From Bacillus methanolicus PB1 (GTDB lineage Bacteria; Bacillota; Bacilli; Bacillales; Cytobacillaceae): a stretch of 64,000 nt of DNA. This document shows, in pieces, positions 25,012 through 34,563 of this stretch; position 1 is the stretch's first letter; each line of letters starts with the position of its first letter. The translations under genes and the position numbers were made by a program. Location: positions 744,001 through 808,000 of the forward strand of contig NZ_AFEU01000003.1 of assembly GCF_000262755.1 (NCBI RefSeq). Direction: 5' to 3'. The notes beneath the pieces are model-generated. The model was not told the origin of the DNA. It worked only from the letters and a program-made list of their open reading frames with translations, and searched no databases.

Positions 25012-26511
25012 GTGAAACAGAACGGAAAACCTACTGCACTTATTATGATCTTCGGAGCAACAGGAGATTTGGCAAAACGAAAATTGTTCCCATCCCTTTA
25101 TAACTTGTATACAAAAAAGAAACTGGAACGGTTTGCAGTGATCGGCGTGGCAAGAAGGCCGCTTTCCGCCAACGATTTTCAAACAACCGTGAAAAATTCG
25201 ATCGATACATCGAATGTTAATCCGTCAGATGTCAATGATTTTATTTCAAGATTTTACTATCATTCACATGACGTAACTGACTCAAGTTCCTATACTGCCT
25301 TAAATCAGTTGGCTGAGGAACTTGACAGAAATTATGGCTTGGAAGGAAACAGAATCTTTTATCTTGCAATGGCGCCAGAGTTTTTTGGGACAATTGCTGA
25401 ACATTTGAAAAAAGACGGAATCACAAATGTTAGAGGCTTCAAACGCCTCGTGATTGAAAAACCGTTCGGTCATGATCTCGAGTCTGCCAAAGCACTGAAC
25501 AAGCAGATTCGAACTGCTTTTTCAGAAAAGGAGATTTACAGGATCGATCATTACCTCGGTAAGGAAATGGTTCAAAATATTGAAGAGATCCGATTTGCGA
25601 ATGCGATTTTTGAACCGCTATGGAACAACAGATATATTGCAAATATTCAAATAACATCAAGTGAAATTCTTGGTGTTGAGGAGCGCGGCCGCTATTACGA
25701 GAAAAGCGGCGCTTTAAGAGATATGGTCCAAAACCACATGCTGCAGATGGTCGCACTTTTAGCGATGGAACCGCCGATCCGCTTAACGACAGACGAAATC
25801 CGCTCTGAAAAAGTAAAAGTGCTGCGGGCTTTGCGCCAGTTGAAAGCTGAAGAAGTCAATGACTATTTTGTCAGAGGCCAATACGGAAGCGGCAAAATTA
25901 ATGGAGAAACGGTGCCGGGATACAGGGAAGAACCGATGGTGGATAAAGAATCAAATACGGAAACGTATGTAGCAGGCAAATTGATAATCGATAATTTCCG
26001 CTGGGCCGGAGTTCCTTTTTATATTCGAACCGGAAAGCGGATGAAAGCAAAATCGACAAAGATTGTTATCCAGTTTAAAGATATTCCGATGAATTTGTAT
26101 TATCAAACGGATCAAACTTTAAACCCGAATTTGCTCGTTATCCATATTCAACCTGAAGAAGGAATTACCCTTCATTTAAACGGAAAAAAAGCGGGACAAA
26201 ATATGGAGACTACTCCGGTAAAATTAAACTTTTCGAATAAAGGAGCCGACGGAATGAACACCCCTGAAGCTTACGAAAAGCTTTTGTATGACTGCCTGCG
26301 CGGTGATGCTACAAACTTTACCCATTGGGACGAAGTGGCCTTATCATGGAGCTTTACCGATAAAATTTCTGAAGTATGGGAGAATACAAAAGAGGCGAGC
26401 TTCCCTAACTATGAAGCCGGTACAATGGGTCCAAAAGCGGCAGCCGAGCTGTTGGAGAAAGACGGCTTCTTCTGGTGGCCGGTCACAGATTTTGATGTAG
26501 AAATATGTTAA
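25012..26511 (+). CDS. zwf: Glucose-6-phosphate 1-dehydrogenase
   Basis: The 499-residue enzyme oxidises glucose-6-phosphate to 6-phosphogluconolactone. It shows the cofactor motif FGATGDLAKRKLFP (residues 14-27), EKPFGHD and the active-site signature RIDHYLGKE. The start is a GTG with GAGAGGT upstream. Rnz lies divergent and gndA follows 1.2 kb later in the opposite orientation, as in B. subtilis. In ribulose monophosphate methylotrophs Zwf and Gnd also form a cyclic route for formaldehyde oxidation, which suits the mdh and act genes in this window. Confidence 0.96.
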   Translation: MKQNGKPTALIMIFGATGDLAKRKLFPSLYNLYTKKKLERFAVIGVARRPLSANDFQTTVKNSIDTSNVNPSDVNDFISRFYYHSHDVTDSSSYTALNQLAEELDRNYGLEGNRIFYLAMAPEFFGTIAEHLKKDGITNVRGFKRLVIEKPFGHDLESAKALNKQIRTAFSEKEIYRIDHYLGKEMVQNIEEIRFANAIFEPLWNNRYIANIQITSSEILGVEERGRYYEKSGALRDMVQNHMLQMVALLAMEPPIRLTTDEIRSEKVKVLRALRQLKAEEVNDYFVRGQYGSGKINGETVPGYREEPMVDKESNTETYVAGKLIIDNFRWAGVPFYIRTGKRMKAKSTKIVIQFKDIPMNLYYQTDQTLNPNLLVIHIQPEEGITLHLNGKKAGQNMETTPVKLNFSNKGADGMNTPEAYEKLLYDCLRGDATNFTHWDEVALSWSFTDKISEVWENTKEASFPNYEAGTMGPKAAAELLEKDGFFWWPVTDFDVEIC

Positions 26512-26524
26512 TGTTTTTTAAATA

Positions 26525-26617
26525 AAAGAGGCTGTCTTAAACCAAAGGATCAGACCCCATAACACAATATATAGGACATAATGAACATGGGGTCAGACCC
26601 TTATGAGACACCTCTTT
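26525..26617. repeat. GGGTCAGACC palindromic element, copy C
   Basis: The outer arms are AGAGGCTGTCTTA and GAGACACCTCT, with GGATCAGACCCCAT facing ATGGGGTCAGACCC inside. The core keeps ACACAATATATAGGACAT but lacks the CTCCAA arms of copies A, B and D. It lies between convergent zwf and ypuA. Confidence 0.8.
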
Positions 26618-26629
26618 ACCATTTTTAAA

Positions 26630-26658
26630 CAAAAAAACAAGGGAAAAATCCCCTTGCT
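26630..26658 (-). terminator. Terminator of ypuA
   Basis: On the minus strand AAGGGGATTTTTCCCTT is followed by a run of seven T residues, starting just past the ypuA stop. Confidence 0.85.
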
Positions 26659-27575
26659 TAGGAAAATATACTTTTTATCGTTTCTATCAGTTCTTTAAAG
26701 AAATTAGAAACGGCATCTAAAAAGCCTTTGTCTCCGACCGTCTCTTCAATTCGTTTGTGGATGTCTTTTGTCAAGTCATCGAGCTGTAATTGGACGTTAT
26801 CAAAATTAATGTTAAGATTGCGCATTTTTTCAAAAAGATCAATGAGCAGCTGACGGTCTTCCGGGCTTAATTGGATTTCAAGCGTATTTATTTTTTCATC
26901 AATAATTTGTTCGATCTCTTCTTTAGTCGCCGGATTTTGTTTTGCAATTTCCTTTTTAATTTCTGTTAAAAGCTCACTTACTTTGTCCTGGTCGAGCCCT
27001 TCTTTCTTAGCCAGGTTTGTGGCAAGGCTTAATTCTTCATTCGCCACTTCCGTACGCTCTTTATTCAACTCCGTTCCTTCCCCGTTATCATATGCTTTAT
27101 AAATTCCAACGAGAGCGGAGTGTCCGCTTACTTTCACCGGGGAAGCGACTTCAACAACTGCATCTTCAATCCCCGCCGTCAACAAGGCATTGGCATACAT
27201 TTCATTTGTTACTTCCGTAATGTTTTCCGGTGTAACTTGTTTAACAAGAAGACCCTCACCTTTTTCCTTTCTTGTAATTTTTGCTGATGAATACATATTG
27301 GAATGAGGGTCTCCATTAATATAAGTGACAAGATCCTTGCCTGTTACGGTAATCTCTTTTACTTTGCTTGTATCTTTAACACCTAATAGTTTTCTAACCT
27401 CTTCTTTTTGAGCAACGGATAATGCTTCACCGTAAACAACAATGGGAAGGCCGAATTTTTCATTAATGCTTTCTTCATCGCTGTCCCCGTTTGCGGCATA
27501 AGCCATGTTTCCCAAACTAAAGACAAAAGTGAATATTGCTGCGACTACTCCCCATTTCATAAAACGTTTAAACAT
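26658..27575 (-). CDS. ypuA: Secreted DUF1002 protein, YpuA-like
   Basis: The 305-residue protein starts with a signal peptide (MFKRFMKWGVVAAIFTFVFS, cleavage after AYA near residue 25) and continues as a DUF1002 protein: GEALSVAQKEEVRKLLGV, then TGKDLVTYI and the SSAKITRKEKGEGLLVK strand. The function of the family is unknown. The C-terminal third is helical and acidic. The start at ATG 27575 follows AAGGAG by nine bases. In B. subtilis ypuA lies elsewhere, so its position between zwf and gndA is a local difference. Confidence 0.85.
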   Translation of the reverse strand: MFKRFMKWGVVAAIFTFVFSLGNMAYAANGDSDEESINEKFGLPIVVYGEALSVAQKEEVRKLLGVKDTSKVKEITVTGKDLVTYINGDPHSNMYSSAKITRKEKGEGLLVKQVTPENITEVTNEMYANALLTAGIEDAVVEVASPVKVSGHSALVGIYKAYDNGEGTELNKERTEVANEELSLATNLAKKEGLDQDKVSELLTEIKKEIAKQNPATKEEIEQIIDEKINTLEIQLSPEDRQLLIDLFEKMRNLNINFDNVQLQLDDLTKDIHKRIEETVGDKGFLDAVSNFFKELIETIKSIFS

Positions 27576-27642
27576 TTTAGCAATCTCCTTTTCTTTAATA
27601 AGAATTCTATATTTATTGACTGGTTTAGACAGAAAAAAGTTA

Positions 27643-27682
27643 CAAAAAAACAGCACACCACAAATGATGCGCTGCTATTTCC
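27643..27682 (-). terminator. Terminator of gndA
   Basis: On the minus strand AGCAGCGCATCA and TGGTGTGCTGT form an imperfect stem followed by seven T residues. Confidence 0.7.
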
Positions 27683-27684
27683 TA

Positions 27685-29094
27685 TTACTTCATCCAATCA
27701 GTATGGAAGCTTCCTTCTTTATCAATGCGCCGGTAAGTGTGAGCACCGAAATAGTCGCGCTGCGCCTGAATGAGGTTGGCAGGCAGTGTCTCCATTCGGT
27801 AGCTGTCATAGTAAGACAATGCCGCAGAAAAACCGGGAACCGGGATACCGTTTTGAACAGCAACGCTGATAATTTCGCGAAGTGCATCTTGATAGCTTTC
27901 GACAATCTCTTTGAAGTATGGGTCAAGAAGAAGATTTTTTAGGCCTTGGTCACGGTCGTATGCTTCTTTGATTTTTTGCAAGAATTGCGCGCGGATGATG
28001 CAGCCGCCGCGGAAAATCATCGCAATTTCTCCATATTTGAGATCCCAATTATACTCATCAGATGCCGCCCTCATTTGCGCGAATCCTTGCGCATAGGAAC
28101 AAATTTTGCTCATGTACAGAGCTTTCCGGACTGATTCGATGAACACTTCTTTATCCCCTGTAAATGTCTTGGCACTTGGACCGCGAAGCTGCTTGCTAGC
28201 TGCAACACGTTCTTCTTTCATCGCAGAGATAAATCGTGCGAACACTGATTCCGTAATAATAGGAAGCGGTACTCCTAAATCAAGGGCGCTCTGGCTTGTC
28301 CATTTGCCGGTTCCTTTTTGTCCGGCTGTATCTAAAATAACATCAACAATCGGCTTGCCTGTTTCTCCATCTATTTTTGTAAAAATATCAGCTGTTATTT
28401 CAATCAAATAGCTGTCAAGTTCACCTTTATTCCATTCGGCATATACTTCATGCAATTCTTGGGCATTTAATCCGAGTACATGCTTTAAAAGGAAATAAGA
28501 TTCCGAAATAAGCTGCATATCTCCGTATTCGATTCCGTTATGAACCATTTTCACATAATGGCCGGCACCATCAGGGCCAATGTATGTTGTACAAGGTTCA
28601 CCATTGACTTTTGCAGCAATGTCTTTAAAAATTGGAGCCACTAAATCATATGCTTCTTTTTGACCGCCGGGCATGATGGACGGACCGTTCAGAGCACCTT
28701 CTTCCCCGCCGGAAACACCCGTACCGATAAAATGAATTCCATGTTCGCTTAATTCTTTATTACGGCGCTGTGTATCAACGAAGAAAGCATTTCCGCAGTC
28801 AATTAAAATATCACCTTTATCAAGGTGCGGCTTCAATTGTTCGATTATTGCGTCTGTTCCTGCACCGGCTTGAACCATTATTAAAATTTTTCTTGGTTTT
28901 TCGAGCGAATGAACAAATTCTTCAATCGAATATGTACCAACAATATTTTTTCCTTTTGTTTCGGCTAGCATATTATCGGTTTTCTCACGGGAACGATTGT
29001 AAACAGACACTGTATAGCCTTTGCTTTCAATGTTCAACGCGAGGTTTTTCCCCATTACAGCTAAACCGATTACACCAATTTGCTGTTTCGTCAT
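27685..29094 (-). CDS. gndA: 6-phosphogluconate dehydrogenase, decarboxylating (NADP)
   Basis: The 469-residue enzyme converts 6-phosphogluconate to ribulose-5-phosphate and CO2. The Rossmann motif [17 protein letters not shown] is at the N-terminus, the signature ALSYYDSYR lies near 415, and the tail ends [14 protein letters not shown]. This is the long, NADP-type Gnd; the shorter NAD-type YqeC is excluded by length. Together with zwf it provides NADPH and, in methylotrophs, ribulose-5-phosphate for formaldehyde fixation. Confidence 0.96.
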   Translation of the reverse strand: MTKQQIGVIGLAVMGKNLALNIESKGYTVSVYNRSREKTDNMLAETKGKNIVGTYSIEEFVHSLEKPRKILIMVQAGAGTDAIIEQLKPHLDKGDILIDCGNAFFVDTQRRNKELSEHGIHFIGTGVSGGEEGALNGPSIMPGGQKEAYDLVAPIFKDIAAKVNGEPCTTYIGPDGAGHYVKMVHNGIEYGDMQLISESYFLLKHVLGLNAQELHEVYAEWNKGELDSYLIEITADIFTKIDGETGKPIVDVILDTAGQKGTGKWTSQSALDLGVPLPIITESVFARFISAMKEERVAASKQLRGPSAKTFTGDKEVFIESVRKALYMSKICSYAQGFAQMRAASDEYNWDLKYGEIAMIFRGGCIIRAQFLQKIKEAYDRDQGLKNLLLDPYFKEIVESYQDALREIISVAVQNGIPVPGFSAALSYYDSYRMETLPANLIQAQRDYFGAHTYRRIDKEGSFHTDWMK

Positions 29095-29216
29095 TTTTCT
29101 AACGTCCCTTCTTGTAATAAAATTACCTAATGTTTTGAAAAATCCACTTTTACTTTAGCAATTTTCAAAATAAGTTGCAACCAATGAAACCTTTCTTTGG
29201 AGAAAACGCTCCCCCC

Positions 29217-30500
29217 TTATTGTTTTTTATTTTTTTCTCCATTTGTAAAAGTTTGAAGAAAGTCCTTGTTAAAACTTGTATCAGTTCCTATTTTTGATTT
29301 TATATCGATATCTGCTTTTGCACCGGCATTTTCAATAATATGCTTTCCGTATTTTTCGCGAAGTTTTTCAAGAGCATGGATCAGCGGCTCTTTTTTTGCC
29401 TCTTTTTCAAATGAAAATAGATCAAGCTGCTTAACTGCATACCCTTTTTCCTGCAAATCCGTACCGGTGATCCCTAACAGTCTGACTGGATCTCCGTTCC
29501 AATGTTTGAGGAACAGAGTTTTTGCCGCCTGACTAATTTCATCCTTTTGGCTGACAGGATTTCTCAATTTTTTGCTTCTTGTGATTGTTTTTCGATCCTT
29601 ATACCGGATGGTAATGGAAATATTAGCAGCTAAAACCTTTTTCCTTTTTAATCGGGCTGCAACTTTTTCCGCCAATCCATCAAAGACTTGAAACAAAACT
29701 TGCTGATTGGAGATATCTTTCGGCAGAGTCGTTGAATTCCCGACACTTTTAAAATCAGACACAGATTCCGGGTCTACTAAACGCCTGTCATTGCCGTTTG
29801 CCCGCTCCTTTAATCTTGCACCGTTTATCCCAAGAAGATTTTTAAGTTGGATCTCGTTCGCATTTGCTAAATCACCGATTGTTCTGATCCCGATTTTCGC
29901 AAGCTTTTCTGCCGTTTTTTTGCCGACGCCGTGCATTTGTCCAACATCAAGGGGCCAGAGGACATTCGGAACATCTCGCTTGCGGAGTATCGTGATCCCA
30001 AGGGGCTTTTTCATATCGGAGGCCATTTTGGCGAGAAATTTATTTGGTGAAATCCCGATGCTGCACGGAAGATCAAGCTGTTCGAGTAATCTCTTTTGGA
30101 TCGTTCTGGCAATTTCAATCGGCGTTCCAAACTCATCGCTTTCAGTAATATCCATATAACCTTCATCAATCGAAACAGGTTCAACGAGATCGGAATATTG
30201 GCGCATAATTTCAAATATTCTAATGGAAGCAGCACGATATCGCTCAAAGTTAGGCTTCATCACAATAAGCTGCGGGCAAAGTTTCTTAGCTTCCCATAAA
30301 GGCATGGCCGTTTTTACCCCGAATTTTCTGGCTTCATAGCTGCAAGTTACGATAATTCCCCTTCTTTCTTCCACGTCTCCCGCAATGGCAAGGGGTTTGC
30401 CTTTTAAGGAAGGGTCAAATGCCATTTCGACGGAGGCATAAAAACTATTCATATCAACATGCAGAATCACTCGCCCTTTTTTCGGAACCATTTCTTTCAT
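29217..30500 (-). CDS. dinB: DNA polymerase IV (Y family)
   Basis: The translesion polymerase shows the active-site motifs LHVDMNSFYASVE and EPVSIDEGYMD, the helix-hairpin-helix LAKIGIRTIGDLA and a clamp-binding tail KQLDLFSF. I place the start at ATG 30500, seven bases after AGGAAG; the frame is open from a TTG six codons earlier. Its length (427 residues) and position match YqjH/PolY1. It is the second Y-family polymerase in the window, distinct from uvrX. A weak LexA-like box precedes it. Confidence 0.94.
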   Translation of the reverse strand: MKEMVPKKGRVILHVDMNSFYASVEMAFDPSLKGKPLAIAGDVEERRGIIVTCSYEARKFGVKTAMPLWEAKKLCPQLIVMKPNFERYRAASIRIFEIMRQYSDLVEPVSIDEGYMDITESDEFGTPIEIARTIQKRLLEQLDLPCSIGISPNKFLAKMASDMKKPLGITILRKRDVPNVLWPLDVGQMHGVGKKTAEKLAKIGIRTIGDLANANEIQLKNLLGINGARLKERANGNDRRLVDPESVSDFKSVGNSTTLPKDISNQQVLFQVFDGLAEKVAARLKRKKVLAANISITIRYKDRKTITRSKKLRNPVSQKDEISQAAKTLFLKHWNGDPVRLLGITGTDLQEKGYAVKQLDLFSFEKEAKKEPLIHALEKLREKYGKHIIENAGAKADIDIKSKIGTDTSFNKDFLQTFTNGEKNKKQ

Positions 30501-30511
30501 TCCTGCACTTC

Positions 30512-30525
30512 CTAACAAATGTTCT
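30512..30525. promoter_or_regulatory. Weak LexA-like box before dinB
   Basis: CTAACAAATGTTCT matches the LexA pattern except that the first core G is T (TAAC-AAAT-GTTC). It lies 12 bases before the dinB start. Confidence 0.4.
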
Positions 30526-30597
30526 ATTGTTATTTTACCAAAAGAATCAATGATATATGAAAAATGGTGCGGAAAAAGACTCCGAGTATAAAATAGA

Positions 30598-30634
30598 ATA
30601 AAAAGAACAGCAGTACTAAGAATGCTGTTCAGGT
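30598..30634 (-). terminator. Terminator overlapping the end of the CheW-domain gene
   Basis: On the minus strand GAACAGCA and TGCTGTTC form a stem followed by TTTTT. The 5' arm lies inside the last codons of the gene. Confidence 0.8.
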
Positions 30635-31101
30635 CTTGCTTGTGTTTTCATATATTCTTGTATCTCACGGATTCCTTCAAGCGATTGAATGAGTTTTAAA
30701 GGGTCGATAACGGTTATTAAGCGCTTGTCAAGGTTGGCTACACCGGTAAAATAACTTGTTTTTTGATAGGCAATTAAACCAATTTGCTTCAGATTGTCTG
30801 AAGGGATTTCAGCAATTTCCTTTGCTTCATTCACGAGAACGCCGAGAGACATCTCCGGTGTATGTAAAACGATTAATCTCGTTCCTTCATTGATTACTAA
30901 TTGGCGGTTATATAAGATATTTTCAAAATCAACAACTGGGATCAACTCTCCTCTGACTTTCACAATTCCTTTTACATATTCGGGCAAATGTGGAATTGGA
31001 GTTGTTCTCTCCATTTTTTCAATTGAAATGACATACTGAATTGGAAATGCATATTCTTCGCTGCCAACCCGAAAGACAACGGCCTTGTTTATTTCGCTCA
31101 T
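30616..31101 (-). CDS. CheW-domain chemotaxis coupling protein
   Basis: The 161-residue protein is a single CheW domain (VVFRVGSEEYAFPIQYVISI, then PEYVKGIVKVRGELIPVVD, then GVANLDKRLITVID). CheW links chemoreceptors to the kinase CheA. The true cheW of bacilli lies in the flagellar operon, so this is a second, standalone copy or a CheV-like relative without a receiver domain. The start is ATG 31101, seven bases after GAAGGTGAG. The gene is monocistronic between dinB and yqjE. Confidence 0.88.
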   Translation of the reverse strand: MSEINKAVVFRVGSEEYAFPIQYVISIEKMERTTPIPHLPEYVKGIVKVRGELIPVVDFENILYNRQLVINEGTRLIVLHTPEMSLGVLVNEAKEIAEIPSDNLKQIGLIAYQKTSYFTGVANLDKRLITVIDPLKLIQSLEGIREIQEYMKTQARPEQHS

Positions 31102-31200
31102 TTTTAAACTCACCTTCTTTCTTCCCCAGCCATTTTTTTCCCTATAGTCATCTTACAAACAATAGGACTGCTTTGTCTATGAGGCAGCTCCGATTTTTTC

Positions 31201-31232
31201 GAGAAAAAAAGAGAACCTCATGTGGTCCTCTC
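31201..31232 (-). terminator. Terminator of yqjE
   Basis: On the minus strand AGAGGACC and GGTTCTCT pair around ACATGA and are followed by six T residues. Confidence 0.85.
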
Positions 31233-31244
31233 CAATAGTTTAAA

Positions 31245-32363
31245 TTATGCCGCGACTTCCTCTATGATAGCAATCACCATCTCAGCCAGCTTGTTGAGCT
31301 CTTCAATTGGCATTTTTTCGTTGGTTGTATGAATATCTTCATAGCCGACTGCAAGGTTAACAGTCGGAACGCCAAATCCGGCAATGACATTTGCATCACT
31401 TCCCCCGCCGCTCTTCAACAACTCACAGCTCCTGCCAATTTTTGAAGCCGCTTTTCGTGCAATTTCCACAACATGGTCACCTTCGCCGAACTTGAATCCC
31501 GGATACATGACTTGAACTTCAATTTCCGCTTTACCGCCCATTTCCTCTGCAGTCCTTTCAAATGCTTCTTTCATTTTCCGAACTTGTTCTTCCATTTTTT
31601 CAGGCACGAGTGAGCGAGCTTCAGCTAAAATATTTACCCGGTCACAAACAATATTCGTTTGAGTTCCGCCTTCAAAACGGCCGATATTTGCAGTTGTTTC
31701 TTCATCAATTCGCCCAAGCGGCATTTTCGCAATGGCCTTTGCAGCAATCGTAATAGCGGAGACGCCTTTTTCAGGAGCTACGCCGGCGTGAGCAGTTTTC
31801 CCTAAGATAACGGCTGAAATCTTTGCTTGGGTTGGTGCAGCAACGACAATATTGCCAACTTTCCCGTCGCTGTCAAGCGCATAACCATATTTCGCTTTCA
31901 CTAACGATGAATCAAGCGCTTTTGCCCCCACTAAACCTGATTCTTCACCGACAGTGATAATAAATTGGATCGTGCCGTGCGGAATGTTTCGTTCCTTTAA
32001 TACCCGTATTGTTTCAAGCATGACTGCCAGTCCGGCTTTATCATCAGCACCTAAAATCGTTGTACCGTCAGTCACAACATATCCATCTTTAATCGAAGGT
32101 TTGACACCCTTTCCCGGAACAACTGTATCCATATGGGAAGTAAAATAGATTGGATCCACACCGTCTTTTGTGCCCCGCAGCGTACAAATCAAGTTGCCGG
32201 CACCATGGCCCGTCTGTGCAGTTGTATCGTCTTCATAAACATCCAGTCCTAATTCCGTAAACTTTTCCTTTAGAACTTTTGCTATTTCCGCTTCATATTT
32301 TGTTTCTGAATCAATTTGGACCAATTCCAAAAACTCATTCAATAATCGTTCCTGATTAATCAT
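31245..32363 (-). CDS. yqjE: M20-family peptidase T-like protein YqjE
   Basis: The 372-residue zinc peptidase has the M20 motifs SHMDTV (first metal histidine), ADDKAGLAVMLE (bridging aspartate) and VGEESGLVGAKAL (catalytic glutamate), with a later HAGVAPEKG dimerisation-domain histidine. It probably removes N-terminal residues from peptides in the cytosol. It follows the carboxyltransferase gene in the same orientation at 65 bases and may be cotranscribed with it. Confidence 0.9.
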   Translation of the reverse strand: MINQERLLNEFLELVQIDSETKYEAEIAKVLKEKFTELGLDVYEDDTTAQTGHGAGNLICTLRGTKDGVDPIYFTSHMDTVVPGKGVKPSIKDGYVVTDGTTILGADDKAGLAVMLETIRVLKERNIPHGTIQFIITVGEESGLVGAKALDSSLVKAKYGYALDSDGKVGNIVVAAPTQAKISAVILGKTAHAGVAPEKGVSAITIAAKAIAKMPLGRIDEETTANIGRFEGGTQTNIVCDRVNILAEARSLVPEKMEEQVRKMKEAFERTAEEMGGKAEIEVQVMYPGFKFGEGDHVVEIARKAASKIGRSCELLKSGGGSDANVIAGFGVPTVNLAVGYEDIHTTNEKMPIEELNKLAEMVIAIIEEVAA

Positions 32364-32428
32364 GCATTGTATACCCCCTGAAATTTGCTCACTAATTCAG
32401 TATACCTATTATTGAATCAATCAGGCAA

Positions 32429-33979
32429 TTATAGCGGAATGTTGCCATGTTTTTTGCGCGGGCGGGATTCTTTTTTGTTTCTCAGCATTTCAAGAGCCTG
32501 AATCAGCTTGATTCTTGTCTCACGCGGATCGATGACATCATCGACCATTCCCATTTTCGCCGCGACATATGGATTTGCAAATTTCTCCCGGTATTCCTCA
32601 ATTTTTTGCCGCCGAGTTTGTTCCGGATTCTCACTGTTTTGAATTTCTTTAGCAAAAATAATATTCGCCGCACCTTGAGGACCCATCACGGCGATTTCCG
32701 CATTTGGCCAAGCGAACACCAAGTCAGCTCCGATCGCTTTACTGTTTAATGCAACATAGGCTCCTCCATAAGCTTTCCGCAAAATAACGGTCAGCTTCGG
32801 GACCGTTGCTTCTGAATAAGCATACAAAATCTTTGCCCCGTGGCGAATTATCCCGCCATGTTCCTGTTTAACGCCCGGAAAAAAGCCGGTCACATCTTCA
32901 AACGTAATGATTGGAATGTTAAAAGAATCGCAGAATCGAATAAATCTGGCCGCTTTATCAGAACTGTCAATATCAAGCCCGCCGGCCATGAACTTCGGCT
33001 GATTGCATACAAGGCCTACAACTTCTCCCTTAATTCGAGCAAAACCGACAACGATATTTTTCGCAAAATCTTTGTGTATTTCCATGAAAGAGTTTTCATC
33101 TGCAACTTGGTTGATCACACTTCTTACGTCATATGGCCGGACCGCGTCAAAAGGAATGACATCGGTTAAATCCGGGCGGTAATCATCCGAATTTTCCGCT
33201 TTTAATCTCGGCGGTTTTTCTTCATTATTTTGCGGAAGGTAACTTAAAAACTTGCGAACCATCTCAATAACTTCTTCTTCCTTTTCTGCACTGAAATGGG
33301 CGTTTCCGCTGATTGAATTGTGAACTCTCGCACCCCCAAGATCCTCGGCAGAGATCTTTTCCCCTGTCACTGTTTCAATTACTTTTGGCCCGGTAATGAA
33401 CATCTGGCTTGTTTTTTCAACCATAAATACAAAATCTGTAATTGCCGGCGAATAAACAGCTCCTCCGGCACAAGGGCCCATTATAACTGAAATTTGCGGA
33501 ATGACACCGGAATAAATCACATTGCGGTAAAAAATATGTCCGTATCCGTCTAAGGAAACGACACCCTCCTGAATTCGCGCCCCCCCTGAATCATTTAACC
33601 CGATAAACGGTGCACCATTTTTTGCTGCCAAATCCATCACATGTGCAATTTTCTTAGCATGCATTTCCCCTAAAGCTCCGCCAAAAACGGTAAAATCTTG
33701 TGAAAATAAAAAAACCGGGCGTCCGTTTACTTTACCGTAGCCTGTTACCACTCCGTCTCCGGGTCCTTTTTGTTTATCAAGGCCAAAATCAGTCGAGCGG
33801 TGTTCAATAAACGGATTTAACTCCACAAACGTTCCCGGATCTACTAAAAGATCGATTCTTTCACGGGCTGTTAATTTTCCTTTTTCATGCTGCCTTTCGA
33901 TTTTTTCATCGCCCCCGCCCATTTCGACTTCGCGGCGGCGGTCGTACAATTCATTTATCTTTTCGTAAATATCAGCCAT
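32429..33979 (-). CDS. yqjD: Acyl-CoA (propionyl-CoA type) carboxyltransferase subunit YqjD
   Basis: The 516-residue protein is the carboxyltransferase half of a biotin-dependent acyl-CoA carboxylase or methylmalonyl-CoA decarboxylase. Motifs include KGKLTARERIDLLVDPG, GGARIQEGV and GGGAYVALNSKAIGAD-like YGGAYVALNSK near 405. It overlaps mce by eight bases and both lie just before the methylmalonyl-CoA mutase genes, so propionyl-CoA to methylmalonyl-CoA conversion is likely. No biotin carboxylase or carrier subunit is present in the window. The start ATG has no strong site and relies on coupling to mce. Confidence 0.9.
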   Translation of the reverse strand: MADIYEKINELYDRRREVEMGGGDEKIERQHEKGKLTARERIDLLVDPGTFVELNPFIEHRSTDFGLDKQKGPGDGVVTGYGKVNGRPVFLFSQDFTVFGGALGEMHAKKIAHVMDLAAKNGAPFIGLNDSGGARIQEGVVSLDGYGHIFYRNVIYSGVIPQISVIMGPCAGGAVYSPAITDFVFMVEKTSQMFITGPKVIETVTGEKISAEDLGGARVHNSISGNAHFSAEKEEEVIEMVRKFLSYLPQNNEEKPPRLKAENSDDYRPDLTDVIPFDAVRPYDVRSVINQVADENSFMEIHKDFAKNIVVGFARIKGEVVGLVCNQPKFMAGGLDIDSSDKAARFIRFCDSFNIPIITFEDVTGFFPGVKQEHGGIIRHGAKILYAYSEATVPKLTVILRKAYGGAYVALNSKAIGADLVFAWPNAEIAVMGPQGAANIIFAKEIQNSENPEQTRRQKIEEYREKFANPYVAAKMGMVDDVIDPRETRIKLIQALEMLRNKKESRPRKKHGNIPL

Positions 33980-34394
33980 GCTGCTCGTTCAATCCTTTCT
34001 TTTCGCAAAATTCATACAATACGCCGCCTGTTGATTTTGGGTGCATAAAAGCGACAAGAGCCCCGCCTGCCCCTGTTTTTGGCCGGTCATTAATCATCGT
34101 GATCCCTTTACTCTTTATTTCATTAATTCGCTCCTGAATGGATTCAACACCGAGAGCAACATGATGGATCCCCTCTCCGCGCTTTTCGATAAATTTTGCG
34201 ACCGGGCTGTCTTTCGCAGTAGGTTCTAATAATTCAAGCTTTGTTTCACCAGCTTTCAGGAATGCAACTTTTACTTTTTCGCTTTCTATTTCTTCGATCC
34301 CAAGCAGTTCAAGGCGAAGAACTTCCGTATAAAATGAAAGCGTTTTAACTAAAGATTTTACAGCAATCCCTATATGATCAACTTTTTTAATCAT
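33972..34394 (-). CDS. mce: Methylmalonyl-CoA epimerase
   Basis: The 140-residue vicinal-oxygen-chelate enzyme interconverts (S)- and (R)-methylmalonyl-CoA. Metal ligands are readable in KVDHIGIAV (H7), GIHHVALGV (near H77) and LYEFCEKKG at the end. ATG follows GGAGGGGAGC. It overlaps the carboxyltransferase by eight bases. Together with mutAB 4 kb away it completes propionyl-CoA catabolism to succinyl-CoA. Confidence 0.93.
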   Translation of the reverse strand: MIKKVDHIGIAVKSLVKTLSFYTEVLRLELLGIEEIESEKVKVAFLKAGETKLELLEPTAKDSPVAKFIEKRGEGIHHVALGVESIQERINEIKSKGITMINDRPKTGAGGALVAFMHPKSTGGVLYEFCEKKGLNEQHG

Positions 34395-34563
34395 CTGCTC
34401 CCCTCCATAAAATTTACTCTATTAAAAATGTTTTTATTATTTATTATACTAATTATACTAAAAAAATGTCGAAAATCTTTCAAAAACTGAGCGGTTGTTC
34501 GATTTTGCAATTCCTAGTAATATATAGACAGAGAATTTATTGATTTTCTGGAGGATGATTGTT

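Noticed and set aside
29200-29216. GAGAAAACGCTCCCC as a cre upstream of the gndA/dinB junction
   Set aside because: Three mismatches to the CcpA consensus, and it lies downstream of dinB and not in a promoter.
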